A stretch of DNA of 64,000 nt from Halosolutus gelatinilyticus (GCF_023028105.1 NZ_CP095491.1:1240001-1304000); one strand, 5' to 3'. Numbered from the stretch's first letter, positions 1-9,408 are shown. A program made the numbers and translations. The notes: a model not told the origin generated them from the sequence alone.

Positions 1-1
1 C

Positions 2-1564
2 GATCGGTTGACCGAAGATATCGAGAGCGCCGAGAAAGCCACCCAGTACCAGCTTCGCGACTGGGGGATCTCGCGCCAGCGCTACTGGGGAACGCCGATC
101 CCCGTCGTCCACTGCGACGACTGCGGCCCCGTGGTGGTACCCGAGGAGGACCTGCCCGTCGAACTCCCCGAGTTCATCAACACGACGGGCAACCCGCTGG
201 ACGCCGCCGAGGAGTGGAAGCGGACGACGTGTCCCGACTGCGGCGGCACAGCCGCCCGCGAGACGGACACGATGGACACCTTCGTCGACTCCTCGTGGTA
301 CTTCCTGCGGTACGTCTCGCCCGATCTCGACGACGCGCCGTTCGACCTGGAGCGGGCCAACGACTGGATGCCGGTCGACCAGTACGTCGGCGGGATCGAG
401 CACGCCGTGATGCACCTCCTCTATGCGAGATTCTTCACGAAGGTGCTGGCCGACCACGAGGGGCTCGAGCACCGCGAGCCCTTCACGAACCTGCTGGCCC
501 AGGGAATGGTCCAGCTCGAGGGCGAGAAGATGTCCAAGTCGAAGGGGAACGTCGTTTCGCCCCAGCGGATCGTCGAGGAGTACGGCGCGGACACCGCCCG
601 GCTGTTCATGATGCAGGCGGCCCAGCCCGAGCGCGACTTCGACTGGAGCGAGGAGGGCGTCCGATCGACGAACGCCTTCCTCGGGCGGCTGAAGGGGATG
701 GTCGACGACTTCGTGGGCGCGGCGCGTGGCGCCGCGGAAAGTGCGAGTAGTGCGGAACTTCGTTCCGCAAACAGTCGAGCGGCGGAGCCGCGAGACGACG
801 GCGACGAGCCGCGAGCCGAGCGACCGGACGGCGCGGACGACGCCATCGCCAGCTACGTCGAAGCGGAGATCGACGCGACGATCGCGATCGCCGGCAACGA
901 GTACGACGATCTGACGTTCAACAAGGCGCTGCGCGAAACGCTGGAGCTTGCTCGGACGCTGCGGAACTACGCGAGTCACACCGAACCCCACGCCGAAACC
1001 TTCGAGCGCGGGCTGTCGGCGGTCGTCCGCCTGCTGGCGCCCGTCGCGCCCCACCTCGCCGAGGAACTGTACGAGACGCTCGGCAACGACGAGTTCGTCG
1101 TCGAGGCCCCATGGCCGACCGCCCGGATCGATCGCGACTCCGTCGAGAAGCGCCGCAAGCTGGTCGAGAACACCCGCGAGGACGTCCGCCAGATCGTCGA
1201 CGTCGCGGGCATCGAGGATCCGAAGCGAATCGACGTCGTCGTCGCTCCGGAGTGGAAATACGACGCCCTGGAGATCGCGATCGAGAGCGACGCCGACAAC
1301 CTGATCGGCGAACTCATGGGAGAGTCGCACATCCGCGAGCACGGCGACGCCGCGGCCAGTTATGGCCAGGATCTCCAGGCCGAGCGCGAGGCACTCTCGA
1401 TGACGCTCGGACCCGATGACGAGCACGCGGCCCTGGAGTCGGCGGCGTGGCTGCTCGAACGCGAGTTCGACGCGCCGGTCCGGGTCGTCCGCGCCGACGC
1501 GGTCGACGAGTCCGTGCTGAAAAACGCCGAACCCGGCCGACCGGCGATCGAGATCGAAGACTGA
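2..1564 (+). CDS. leuS: Leucyl-tRNA synthetase, C-terminal part (5' end outside window)
   Basis: Class I aminoacyl-tRNA synthetase charging tRNA-Leu in the cytoplasm. The open frame runs in from the left edge, so the HIGH-motif half and the true start are missing. Visible are the late catalytic core, the KMSKSKGN loop that binds ATP near 528-550, the helical anticodon-binding domain (about 840-1130) and the C-terminal domain. Between catalytic and anticodon domains lies an Ala/Ser/Arg/Glu-rich linker (about 720-840) encoded by a DNA palindrome with 8-bp arms and a TTC loop at 751-769; this looks like an in-frame low-complexity insertion. The stop is TGA at 1562. Identification is firm. Confidence 0.96.
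   Translation, partial: DRLTEDIESAEKATQYQLRDWGISRQRYWGTPIPVVHCDDCGPVVVPEEDLPVELPEFINTTGNPLDAAEEWKRTTCPDCGGTAARETDTMDTFVDSSWYFLRYVSPDLDDAPFDLERANDWMPVDQYVGGIEHAVMHLLYARFFTKVLADHEGLEHREPFTNLLAQGMVQLEGEKMSKSKGNVVSPQRIVEEYGADTARLFMMQAAQPERDFDWSEEGVRSTNAFLGRLKGMVDDFVGAARGAAESASSAELRSANSRAAEPRDDGDEPRAERPDGADDAIASYVEAEIDATIAIAGNEYDDLTFNKALRETLELARTLRNYASHTEPHAETFERGLSAVVRLLAPVAPHLAEELYETLGNDEFVVEAPWPTARIDRDSVEKRRKLVENTREDVRQIVDVAGIEDPKRIDVVVAPEWKYDALEIAIESDADNLIGELMGESHIREHGDAAASYGQDLQAEREALSMTLGPDDEHAALESAAWLLEREFDAPVRVVRADAVDESVLKNAEPGRPAIEIED
751..769. repeat. Perfect hairpin palindrome inside leuS
   Basis: TGCGGAAC-TTC-GTTCCGCA, with 8-bp arms and a 3-nt loop, lies in the linker-coding part of leuS. 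A second short palindrome (GCGGC-GGA-GCCGC, 779-791) follows at once. Hairpins of the same design (8-10 bp arms, TTC/GAA/TTT loop) occur at 5497-5515 and at 21377-21399 and 21406-21426. Confidence 0.8.
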
Positions 1565-1732
1565 AACCCCGCCAAAGTTCTCCGGAACTGACACTCGCTT
1601 CCGCCGGGGAAATCGATCGGTCCGCGTCGACCCACGGAGTCGTCACGGAGCGAAGACCGTCACCGCGACCGACGGTCGTCACCGTTCTTTATTCCGCTGC
1701 CCGTGGTACGACGGAACTCAGTCGCCTGCGAG

Positions 1733-2530
1733 ATGACCTCCACTCAACCCCGAACGGATCCGTTCCGATGGACGTTCGCCGATCGAGACGCGTCGCCGAC
1801 AGCACCCCACGTCTTCTCGATGACGTGGCGCGACGGTCTGTTCCTCCACTGGCCCGTCGATCCAGATGACGTTCGACCGCACGTCCCCGAGGAGTTAACG
1901 CTCGAAACGTACGACGGCCGGGCGTGGCTCAGCGTCCTCCCGTTCGTCCTCACGAAGGCGGGGCTCCGCGGAGCCCCGCCGATCGCCCGGATCGCGTTCG
2001 CGGAACTCAACGTCCGAACGTACGTTCGGTGCCGGGGGGACCCGGGGCTGTTCTTCTTCAGCATCGACATCGGAAACCCCGCTGTTGCCGCGCTGACCGG
2101 ACGAGGAACGCGCCTCCCCGTCCACTACGCCCAGATGCACGTGAGCGGCGGCGAGGATCGCGTTTCGTTCGCGAGCACCCGGGACGGGGCGACGCCCGCC
2201 GTCGGCGCGCCGACGGGTGACGACCCGCCGGCGCGATTCGCAGCGACCTACCGGCCGGCCGGCCCCGCCTTCACCGCCGACGAGGGGACGCTTGAGTACT
2301 GGCTCACCGAGCGCCGTCGCTTCTACGCGTCGAGTGGCGGCCGCGTGTTGTCGGCCGAGATCGCACACGATCGGTGGCCGATCCGATCGGCCGAGGTGAC
2401 GATTCGCGAGAACACGATGTTCGAGGCCAACGGACTTCCGCAGCCGGCCGGCGACCCGATCGCGTACTTCTGCGGCGATCTCTCGATGACCGGGTCGATC
2501 CCCCGCCGCCTCCGCGAACGGCGATCGTAG
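1733..2530 (+). CDS. DUF2071 (YqjF-like) family protein
   Basis: A 265-residue protein resembling the DUF2071/YqjF family, whose biochemical role is unknown. Family-like features are the N-terminal WRDGLFLHWPVDPDDVRPHV stretch, where a small protein must cross a 'height' motif of conserved Trp/His/Pro, and the ELNVRTYV segment in the middle. No signal peptide or membrane segment is seen. The ATG at 1733 is preferred to an in-frame GTG at 1703 because homology-like sequence begins after it. The coding DNA contains a perfect 24-bp palindrome at 1957-1980. It stands alone between leuS and the transporter. Confidence 0.8.
   Translation: MTSTQPRTDPFRWTFADRDASPTAPHVFSMTWRDGLFLHWPVDPDDVRPHVPEELTLETYDGRAWLSVLPFVLTKAGLRGAPPIARIAFAELNVRTYVRCRGDPGLFFFSIDIGNPAVAALTGRGTRLPVHYAQMHVSGGEDRVSFASTRDGATPAVGAPTGDDPPARFAATYRPAGPAFTADEGTLEYWLTERRRFYASSGGRVLSAEIAHDRWPIRSAEVTIRENTMFEANGLPQPAGDPIAYFCGDLSMTGSIPRRLRERRS
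1957..1980. repeat. 24-bp perfect palindrome within the DUF2071 gene
   Basis: The half-site GGCGGGGCTCCG is followed directly by its exact reverse complement. It encodes part of a Lys-Ala-Gly-Leu-Arg-Gly-Ala-Pro-Pro stretch that looks like the conserved family segment, so it is probably not an insertion. Confidence 0.75.
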
Positions 2531-2739
2531 TGCAGCGACGGCAGGAGGGTACGATTGCGATCCGCCGATCGATCCGTGTGGCGTGCGTCCGAATATATTC
2601 GTGTAGAACCCACAATAACTATTCAATTTTCGACAATAAGCTCCAAATGATACTCGAAGGGTCCTCTTATAGTGGTGAATTTCAGAATTACATCGATGGT
2701 TTGTTAACCGCGGTCGGAAACGGTCGTTCCACAGAATCT

Positions 2740-4176
2740 ATGCTACCGGTTGGATGGAATTCCGACAGCCAGAACTCGTTCGTCTACGTCGTTGCGGCGC
2801 TGGCGGCGCTCAACGGCCTCCTGTTCGGGTTCGACACGGGCGTCATCTCCGGTGCGATGCTCTACATTCGAAATACCTTCGAGCTGACGGCGCTCTTCGG
2901 GTACGCGATCGAACCCGATCTGGTCGAGGGGATCGTCGTCAGCGGCGCCATGGTGGGCGCGATACTCGGCGCGGCCCTCGGCGGCCGCCTCGCCGATCGG
3001 CTCGGCCGGCGGCGCCTCATCCTGATCGGTGCCGTCGTGTTCTTCGTTGGGTCGCTCATCATGGCGATCGCACCGACGGTCGAGGTGCTGATCCTCGGGC
3101 GGATCATCGACGGGATCGGGATCGGGTTCGCCTCGGTCGTCGGTCCGCTGTACATCTCCGAGATCTCACCGCCGAAGATCCGCGGCTCGCTGGTCTCGCT
3201 GAACCAGCTGACGATTACGAGCGGGATCCTGATCGCGTACCTCGTGAACTTCGCGTTCTCCGACGGCGGGGAGTGGCGGTGGATGCTCGGGCTCGGGATG
3301 GTTCCGGCGGCGGTCCTGTTCCTCGGCATGGTGTTCATGCCGGAGAGTCCCCGATGGCTCTACGAACAGGGTCGAGAGTCGGCGGCTCGCGACGTGCTCT
3401 CCCGGACCCGGGCCGAGGCGAAGGTCGACGCGGAACTGCGCGAGATCAGGGAGACCATCCGGACCGAATCCGGTACGCTCCGCGACCTGCTCCGGCCCTG
3501 GGTCCGCCCGATGTTGATCGTCGGCGTCGGGCTGGCCGCCTTCCAGCAGGTGACGGGCATCAATACCGTCATCTACTACGCGCCGACGATCCTCGAGTCG
3601 ACGGGCTTCGAGGACACCGCTTCGATCCTCGCGACCGTCGGCATCGGCGCGGTCAACGTCGTGATGACCGTCGTCGCGGTGGTGCTGATCGATCGGACCG
3701 GGCGCCGCCCGCTGTTGCTCTCGGGACTGGCCGGTATGACCGTGATGCTCGGCGTCCTCGGGATCGCGTTCGTCCTGCCCGGCCTCTCGGGGGTCGTCGG
3801 CTGGGCCGCGACCGCGAGCCTGATGCTGTACGTCGCGTTCTTCGCGATCGGCCTCGGTCCGGCGTTCTGGCTGCTGATCTCGGAGATCTATCCGATGGAA
3901 GTCCGGGGGACGGCGATGGGGGTCGCGACCGTCGTCAACTGGGCCGGCAACTTACTGGTCTCGCTGACGTTCCTCCGTCTGGTCAACCGCATCGGCGAGA
4001 GCGGAACGTTCTGGCTCTACGGGTTGCTCTCGCTCGCCGCGCTCGTCTTCTGTTACCAGCTCGTTCCGGAAACGAAGGGGCGTTCGCTCGAAGAGATCGA
4101 AGCCGACCTCCGCGAAACCGCGCTCGCGAGCGGTGCGGGGCGACGCGAAGGAACAGAATCGGAAGCGGACGACTGA
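2740..4176 (+). CDS. MFS sugar-porter-family transporter
   Basis: A 478-residue integral membrane protein with about 12 predicted helices. It carries the marks of the sugar porter family of the Major Facilitator Superfamily: G-R-L-A-D-R-L-G-R-R in the 2/3 loop (residues about 82-91), PESPRWL at the end of helix 6 (about 200), D-R-T-G-R-R-P in the 8/9 loop (about 318) and PETKGRS after helix 12 (about 443). It should import a sugar or polyol by proton or sodium symport; the substrate cannot be read from sequence. The ATG at 2740 is chosen because the frame upstream is AT-rich non-coding sequence (2531-2739) holding the likely promoter. The downstream gene converges. Confidence 0.9.
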   Translation: MLPVGWNSDSQNSFVYVVAALAALNGLLFGFDTGVISGAMLYIRNTFELTALFGYAIEPDLVEGIVVSGAMVGAILGAALGGRLADRLGRRRLILIGAVVFFVGSLIMAIAPTVEVLILGRIIDGIGIGFASVVGPLYISEISPPKIRGSLVSLNQLTITSGILIAYLVNFAFSDGGEWRWMLGLGMVPAAVLFLGMVFMPESPRWLYEQGRESAARDVLSRTRAEAKVDAELREIRETIRTESGTLRDLLRPWVRPMLIVGVGLAAFQQVTGINTVIYYAPTILESTGFEDTASILATVGIGAVNVVMTVVAVVLIDRTGRRPLLLSGLAGMTVMLGVLGIAFVLPGLSGVVGWAATASLMLYVAFFAIGLGPAFWLLISEIYPMEVRGTAMGVATVVNWAGNLLVSLTFLRLVNRIGESGTFWLYGLLSLAALVFCYQLVPETKGRSLEEIEADLRETALASGAGRREGTESEADD

Positions 4177-4188
4177 ACCGCCTTCGGG

Positions 4189-5184
4189 CTACTGCCGGCC
4201 GGGATCGATCATCCCGAACTCGTACCCAGCATCGTTCTTTCGAGCCTGTTCGTAGACGACGTGCGCGGCGGCGACGTCCTGGATCGCCAGACCGGTCGAA
4301 TCGAACACCGTGACGCCCGTCTCGTCGGTCCGGCCCGCCAGATCGCCGACGACCAACTGGCCGATCTCGCCGTAGATGTCACCGTCGGTCAACACGCCCT
4401 CGGCGTAGGGGACGTTGACCTCCCCGGAGTGGGTACACTGCGCGTGGTCGTCGATGACGATCGTCGCCGCCACCAGGAGGTCGTCCGCGAGTTCGTGTTT
4501 CCCCGCGGCGTCGGCGCCGATCGCGTTGACGTGCGTGCGTTCACCGACGTCGTCGGGTCCGACGATCGGCTCCTCGACCGGGGTCACCGTCGAGAGGACG
4601 TCGCAGTGGCCGGCCTCCGAGATGGACCCGCTGCGGACGTCGAACCGATCGCCGAAGGCGTCGACGAACCGCTCGATGCGCTCCTCGTCGAGGTCCGAGA
4701 CGACGACTTCCTCGATCGGACGGACCTCGCTGATCGCCTCCAGCTGCGTGTACGACTGAACGCCGGCGCCGACGATCCCGAGGCTGGTGGCGTCCTCGAC
4801 GGCGAGGTAGTCGGTCGCGACTGCGGCCGCCGCGCCGGTGCGTTTCATGGTCAGCGTCGTCCCGTCCATGATCGCGAGCGGAAACGCCGTCTCGGGATCG
4901 GAGTAAATCATGGTTCCCAGCACCGTCGGCAGACCGTGGTCGGCGGGGTTGTCCGGGTGGACGTTGACCCACTTGACGCCCGCGGCGTCCCAGTCCCCGG
5001 CATCCAGATAGGAGGGCATCGAGCGGAAGTCCCCGTTGTACTGGGGCAGATCGATGTACGACTTGGGCGGCATCTGGGCGTTGCCGCGTTCGTAGGCCTC
5101 GAACGCGTCTTCGACCGCGCGGACGACGTCCGCCATGCGGGCGTTCTCGTCGACATCGCCGCTGTCCAGCAGTAGCGTCTCCAT
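4189..5184 (-). CDS. Ornithine cyclodeaminase / alanine dehydrogenase family protein
   Basis: A 331-residue member of the ornithine cyclodeaminase/mu-crystallin superfamily, which in archaea includes an NAD-dependent alanine dehydrogenase. Visible are the T-M-K-R-T-G-A-A-A-A substrate/cofactor helix, the Rossmann motif IVGAGVQSYTQ followed by an acidic DLDEER, and the late NAIGADAAGKHEL segment. It could convert L-alanine to pyruvate and ammonia, cyclise ornithine to proline, or reduce a cyclic imine; sequence alone does not decide. It ends 12 bp from the convergent sugar transporter and has no operon partner. Confidence 0.85.
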   Translation of the reverse strand: METLLLDSGDVDENARMADVVRAVEDAFEAYERGNAQMPPKSYIDLPQYNGDFRSMPSYLDAGDWDAAGVKWVNVHPDNPADHGLPTVLGTMIYSDPETAFPLAIMDGTTLTMKRTGAAAAVATDYLAVEDATSLGIVGAGVQSYTQLEAISEVRPIEEVVVSDLDEERIERFVDAFGDRFDVRSGSISEAGHCDVLSTVTPVEEPIVGPDDVGERTHVNAIGADAAGKHELADDLLVAATIVIDDHAQCTHSGEVNVPYAEGVLTDGDIYGEIGQLVVGDLAGRTDETGVTVFDSTGLAIQDVAAAHVVYEQARKNDAGYEFGMIDPGRQ

Positions 5185-5496
5185 AGCGGCGAATATTGCG
5201 GGATCCCACTTAGTTCATGTGAAGTGGATCGACTCAGCGTGAGAGTCCGTCTCAGGCAGGTGTTGAAACGCAACGCGGTCCGATCGCGAAAGGAGAACGG
5301 GATTCGGGAGCGACGACGAAACGGCAGAAATGGAAATGGGCCGACTGAAAGCGGCTGTACGGTGGTTCGAGCGGCACTAGCTTTCTCCGCGGGGTCATGA
5401 GCCCGAGCGCGTCGCCGATCGATAGTAGACGGGTGAGGATCACCGAGTCCACTGCCAGCGAGCGAGCGCTTCGAAGAACCCGAGTGACGCTATTCT
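5185..5496. other. Intergenic stretch, no gene recognised
   Basis: Separates the OCD-family gene start (5184) from the hairpin cluster behind the thermosome gene. Reading frames present in both directions show no recognisable protein. It must hold the promoter of the minus-strand OCD-family gene, but I see no clear TATA box. Confidence 0.5.
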
Positions 5497-5515
5497 CCGA
5501 GCGCTTCGCGCTCGG
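5497..5515. repeat. Hairpin palindrome with TTC loop
   Basis: CCGAGCGC-TTC-GCGCTCGG, perfect 8-bp arms around a 3-nt loop. It has the same design as the palindromes in leuS (751-769) and in the mobile-like element (21377-21426). Confidence 0.75.
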
Positions 5516-5555
5516 GCCGATGACCGACCCAAAGGGGAGGGAGGAGGCTGTTATA

Positions 5556-5679
5556 CTAAATTTTGCTTTGCGGGCCAGCGAAGCCGGCCCTCGGCAAAAT
5601 TTAGGTTTAGCTCGCGGGTTACTGCGTTCCCCGCTCGCTTTTACGAGGTTCTCACTCGCGTTGCTCGTTCCGAACCTCG
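5556..5679 (-). terminator. Three consecutive inverted repeats just after the thermosome stop codon
   Basis: Read on the minus strand behind the stop codon (5681-5683), there is first an 8-bp inverted repeat GAACCTCG/CGAGGTTC (5672-5679 with 5644-5651), then a GCGGG/CCCGC pair, then CTAAATTTTGC/GCAAAATTTAG (5556-5566 with 5594-5604) enclosing an inner GGGCC/GGCCC stem. The last is AT-rich, unusual here. A role in 3'-end formation or mRNA stability of the abundant thermosome transcript is inferred. Confidence 0.45.
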
Positions 5680-5680
5680 C

Positions 5681-7351
5681 CTACATCATGCCGCCCATAC
5701 CGCCGCCCATGCCGCCCATGCCGCCGCCCATACCGCCGCCGGCGGGCATGTCTTCCTCGTCGTCGTCGTCGGAGACTGCGAGGTCGCCGGCGGCGATGAC
5801 GTCGTCGATGCGCAGCAGCATGACCGCGGCTTCGGTGGCGGACTCGATCGCCTGGGTCTTGATGCGCAGCGGCTCGTAGACGCCTTCCTCGGCCATGTCG
5901 ATCGTGTCGCCGGTGTAGGCGTCGAGTCCCGCGGCGGCGTTGCCGCCGTCGTGGTCGGCGCGGAGTTCGACGAGCGAGTCGATGGGGTCCAGCCCGGCGT
6001 TCTCGGCGAGGGTGCGCGGGATGACCTCGAGGGCGTCGGCGAAGGCCTCGACGGCGAGCTGCTCGCGGCCGCCGACGGAGTCGGCGTAGTCGCGCAGGGC
6101 CAGCGAGAGGTCGACTTCGGGCGCGCCGCCACCGGCGAGCACCTTCCCGTCCTCAAGGGTTGTGCGGACGACGCCGAGCGAGTCCTCGATCGCGCGGTCG
6201 ACCTCGTCGATGACGTGCTCGGTGCCGCCGCGGAGGATGAGGGTGACGGCCTTGGCGTCCTCGACCTCCTCGACGAAGATGCGCTGGTCGCCGGCGATCT
6301 CCTTCTGGGCGACGCTGCCGGCGAAGCCAAGGTCGTCCTCGCTCAGGTCGTCGACGTTCGAGACGGGGCGGGCGCCGGTCGCGCGGGCCAACTGGGTCTG
6401 GTCGCTGGACTTGACGCGGCGGACGGCGATGACGCCCTCCTGGGCGAGGTAGTGCTGAGCCATGTCGTCGATGCCGCCGTCGACGAAGACGACGTCGGTG
6501 CCGGCGTCGACGATCTGGTCGACCATCTCGCGGAGCTGGCGCTCCTCCTGTTCTAAGAACTGCTCGAGCTGGTCGGGGTCGGTGACGTTGACCTCGGCGT
6601 CGATCTCGGTCTCCTTGATCTCGAGGTCGCCGTCGACGATCGCGACGGAGGCGTCCTCGGCGAAGTAGGGCATGTTCTCGGAGACGCGCTCCTTGTCGAC
6701 GATGACGCCCTCGACGAGCTCGGAGTTCTCGATCGAGCCGCCGACGACCTTCTCGACTTTGATGTTGTCCGTGTCGACGCCGTCGTCGTCCGCGACGGCG
6801 CGAACGGCCTCGACGACGAGTTCGGCGAGCAGGTCCTTGGAGCTCTCCGCGCCCTTGCCGGTCATCGCGGTGGCGGCGATCTGCTCGAGGACCTCGGTGT
6901 CGTCCTCGTCGACGTCGATCGCGATCTCGTCCAGGGAGTCGATGGCCTCCTCGGCGGCCTGGCGGTACCCCTGGGCGAGGGTGGTCGCGTGGATGTCCTG
7001 CTCGAGGAGGTCCTCGGCCTGGCTCAGCAGTTCGCCGGAGACGACGACGGCGCTCGTCGTGCCGTCACCGACCTCGTCCTCCTGGGTCTCGGCGACTTCG
7101 ACGATCATGTCGGCCGCCGGGTGGTCGATGTCCATCTCCGAGAGGAGCGTGACGCCGTCGTTCGTGACGACGACGTTGCCCGTCGAATCGACGAGCATCT
7201 TGTCCATCCCCTTGGGGCCGAGCGTCGTCCGTACGGACTCGGCGACGGCCTTCCCGGCCTGAATGTTCATCGACTGCGCGTCCTTGCCGGAGGTCCGCTG
7301 GCTGTCCTCCGAGAGAACGATGAGGGGCTGGTTGCCCATCTGTTGTGCCAT
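5681..7351 (-). CDS. thsA: Thermosome (group II chaperonin) subunit
   Basis: A 556-residue ATP-dependent cytosolic chaperonin subunit that forms double-ring particles and folds proteins without a GroES-like cap. The sequence shows the N-terminal ATP-site segment [15 protein letters not shown], the nucleotide-binding GDGTTS motif (about 95-100), the [10 protein letters not shown] segment near residue 405 and a C-terminal flexible tail of Gly-Gly-Met repeats ending in Met. Haloarchaea usually have two or three paralogues, so the number in the symbol is uncertain. It has its own strong-looking promoter (7378-7393) and is followed by a cluster of hairpins. Confidence 0.96.
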   Translation of the reverse strand: MAQQMGNQPLIVLSEDSQRTSGKDAQSMNIQAGKAVAESVRTTLGPKGMDKMLVDSTGNVVVTNDGVTLLSEMDIDHPAADMIVEVAETQEDEVGDGTTSAVVVSGELLSQAEDLLEQDIHATTLAQGYRQAAEEAIDSLDEIAIDVDEDDTEVLEQIAATAMTGKGAESSKDLLAELVVEAVRAVADDDGVDTDNIKVEKVVGGSIENSELVEGVIVDKERVSENMPYFAEDASVAIVDGDLEIKETEIDAEVNVTDPDQLEQFLEQEERQLREMVDQIVDAGTDVVFVDGGIDDMAQHYLAQEGVIAVRRVKSSDQTQLARATGARPVSNVDDLSEDDLGFAGSVAQKEIAGDQRIFVEEVEDAKAVTLILRGGTEHVIDEVDRAIEDSLGVVRTTLEDGKVLAGGGAPEVDLSLALRDYADSVGGREQLAVEAFADALEVIPRTLAENAGLDPIDSLVELRADHDGGNAAAGLDAYTGDTIDMAEEGVYEPLRIKTQAIESATEAAVMLLRIDDVIAAGDLAVSDDDDEEDMPAGGGMGGGMGGMGGGMGGMM

Positions 7352-7377
7352 GGTCAGCCGAAGGATTGATTGCTATT

Positions 7378-7393
7378 CTATATAAAAGTTTCG
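7378..7393 (-). promoter_or_regulatory. Archaeal promoter (BRE + TATA box) of the thermosome gene
   Basis: On the minus strand CGAAAC is followed directly by TTTTATATAG, centred about 31 bp before the ATG at 7351. That spacing puts the transcription start within a few bases of the start codon, the short-leader or leaderless arrangement common in haloarchaea. A CGAAAC-type BRE next to a perfect TATA box resembles described haloarchaeal heat-shock promoters of chaperonin genes. Confidence 0.75.
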
Positions 7394-7629
7394 AGAAACG
7401 GCAAATCCGCTACCCAATAGCGTGTACCGTCGGTCGGTTTCTCGTCTATCGAGAGAACAGTATTTATATTACGAGAGACGGGAGGGCGGGGAACGCCAGC
7501 GCGGCGCCGGCGATCGCCGTTTCGGCGGGAGCCGGGTTCCGACGGATCGGGAGTGAGAGTCGAGACGGAGACGGAAACAAAGCGGACGAGACGGGTAAAA
7601 GCGAGTGAGAGACGGACGCGATCGGCGGC

Positions 7630-8196
7630 TCAGACCTCTTCCGATCCGGACCCGGGGAAGCGGTGGTACTGCAGCCCCTGGTGTTTCATCTCGTTGTGCT
7701 TCTCCTCTAAGAACGAGTAGACCGCCCCGTGGGGTGCCCCGTCGAGGAGCATCTCGGCGGCGCTGCGAGCGGCGTCGACCTGCGGCGGCGTGCCGATGAT
7801 CCCGAGCGTCGAGCCGTAGATGACGACCGACGCGCCCGATAACTCCTCCATCAGTTCGCGGGTGCGGCCGCCCTCACCGATCAGTCGGCCTTTCTTCCGT
7901 TTCATGTCGTTTTTGTTGCGCGAGGCGGCGTCGATGTCGACGACGTCGAACAACATCATGTCGTCTTCGAGCAATCGAAGGGCGTCCTCGGGCGGGAATC
8001 CGCGGCCGATCGCGCGAACGATCTCGGGACCCTTGAGGCCGCGGACGGGATCGCCGACGGTCTCGACGGCGACCGACCCGTTCTCCGAGTCGATGTCGAG
8101 TCGCACTTCGGCTTCCGCCTCGATCTCGCGCATCGTCTCGCCGCCCTCCCCGATGAGAACGCCGATGCGGTCCTGCGGAATCTTCACGTGCTGCAT
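7630..8196 (-). CDS. KH-domain RNA-binding protein, Pno1/Dim2-like
   Basis: A 188-residue protein with two KH folds, each with a GxxG RNA-binding loop: IGEGG at about residues 15-19 and again near 109-113 (KGRLIGEGGRTRELM). The architecture matches the archaeal homologue of Pno1/Dim2, a small-subunit assembly factor that contacts the 16S rRNA 3' end and works with RIO kinases. Archaeal genomes often keep this gene next to rio1 and eIF1A; here rio1 is about 12 kb away with the siderophore operon between them. About 280 bp separate it from the thermosome gene downstream, where I see no gene. Confidence 0.88.
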   Translation of the reverse strand: MQHVKIPQDRIGVLIGEGGETMREIEAEAEVRLDIDSENGSVAVETVGDPVRGLKGPEIVRAIGRGFPPEDALRLLEDDMMLFDVVDIDAASRNKNDMKRKKGRLIGEGGRTRELMEELSGASVVIYGSTLGIIGTPPQVDAARSAAEMLLDGAPHGAVYSFLEEKHNEMKHQGLQYHRFPGSGSEEV

Positions 8197-8335
8197 ACGC
8201 CACTGTACTGGCTCGGCGAGGTTAAGGGCTTGGTCCGCGAGCGGCGGACGGCGACGACGCGCGGCCGACTACTTCGCCGCGTTCGAGATCCGCGACGCTC
8301 GGGAACGAAACGGAGGGTCGGGAGGTGCGACCGAG

Positions 8336-8836
8336 CTATTCGAGTTCGTAGAACCGAGCGGACTCGGTTTCCGTGTCGACGATCGCGACCGATCGGTCGG
8401 TCTCGGACGACGGCAGGACGTGCGCGCCGGGGTTGAGCACTGTCGTCCGACCTCCTTCGGAGAGTTCGCGCTCGTGGTGGTGGCCGTAGCACACGAAGTC
8501 GTAGGTTTCGCCGGCGGCGATCGCGTCGACTTCCGCTTTGCTCTCGCCGTGGAGGACCGCAAAGGAGAGCCCGTCGAACTCAAGGCTGGCGAACCGGCCG
8601 TACAGCTCGCTTTCGCCGCCCAGCGCGTCGAACGCCGACTGGAGGTTCGCGACGTCACCGTCGTTATTCCCCACGACGCCGTGGAGCTCGAACCCGTCAA
8701 AATACGAAATCATGAGGGGCGCTACGAAGTCGCCGCAGTGGATGAGGACCTCGACGCCCTCCGTCGCGAAGAGAGTCGTGGCTTGCTCGATAGCTGCTAC
8801 GTTATCGTGCGTGTCCGAGATGATCCCGATCCGCAT
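8336..8836 (-). CDS. YfcE/MJ0936-type metallophosphoesterase
   Basis: A 166-residue calcineurin-fold phosphodiesterase of the compact YfcE/MJ0936 type. All metal-binding blocks are present: GIISDTHDN (Asp8, His10), HCGDF (about residue 33), GNNDGD (about 57) and the late GHHHE (about 117). Members hydrolyse phosphodiesters such as bis-p-nitrophenyl phosphate with Mn or Ni; the natural substrate is unknown. It is monocistronic, and its start at 8836 faces the long regulatory region of the divergent siderophore operon. Confidence 0.88.
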   Translation of the reverse strand: MRIGIISDTHDNVAAIEQATTLFATEGVEVLIHCGDFVAPLMISYFDGFELHGVVGNNDGDVANLQSAFDALGGESELYGRFASLEFDGLSFAVLHGESKAEVDAIAAGETYDFVCYGHHHERELSEGGRTTVLNPGAHVLPSSETDRSVAIVDTETESARFYELE

Positions 8837-9184
8837 CGTGCCGTCGGTTCGCCGCGAGCCATAATAATAGACGGGGCAACGACCGTTGGTGCAGCGGTTT
8901 CGGACCGGAATGTGGATTCCGATCGCCGCACTGACTGCGCGCTTAGTCCCTCGATAATCGGATGGAGGACAGGGCGTCGCGGTAACGACGCGGGTGTACC
9001 TGCGGATCTCGTCGCCCGAACGGCCGAATTAGAGAGCGTCCGTACGAATGACACGATCTTGACATCAATGACTTCTGAAAAAACGTCCGACGGACGCGTC
9101 GATATTTCGCCGCTCGTTGCCGGATTAATTACTGGAAACTATTTTCATTCGTAATAGCGCCTGTTTCGTGAGCGAGCCAACATA
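8837..9184. other. Divergent intergenic region upstream of the siderophore operon
   Basis: AT-richer than its surroundings. It should contain the promoter of the metallophosphoesterase (minus strand). A 28-codon frame at 9068 (plus) has no recognisable features. No gene is called. Confidence 0.5.
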
Positions 9185-9198
9185 TTAGGCTAGCCTAA
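9185..9198. promoter_or_regulatory. DtxR/IdeR-like iron box 1 (distal)
   Basis: TTAGGCTAGCCTAA is a perfect 14-bp palindrome matching the core of the DtxR/IdeR operator (TTAGG-N4-CCTAA). A TATA-like AATATTAAAA follows at about 9206-9215. It lies 334 bp before the first large siderophore gene. Confidence 0.75.
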
Positions 9199-9408
9199 AA
9201 CCCGAAATATTAAAACTACGCGAGGACGTACCGGTAGTACGGCCGAGAAGCCGTCGTCGAAGAGAATCGGCTTGCCTCGTCGATCGGCGTAGAGCGGTGG
9301 AACGCCGTCAGATCGGCTTGCCAGGCCCAGGTGACGACGCGCTTCGATAGGCAGGTGACGCCTCATTTGGCGCCGATCGGCTTCTATTCCGGAAGCGCGG
9401 CCGACGTG
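9199..9408. other. Spacer between distal and proximal iron boxes
   Basis: About 210 bp bounded on both sides by iron boxes. A 76-codon minus-strand frame spans it but I recognise no family and would not call a gene. It may be a long 5' leader from a distal promoter or the remnant of a small iron-regulated gene. Confidence 0.4.

Noticed and set aside
5397-5879. Plus-strand open frame entering the thermosome 3' end
   Set aside because: It runs through the hairpin cluster and antisense to the Gly-Gly-Met tail; a proline-rich artefact.
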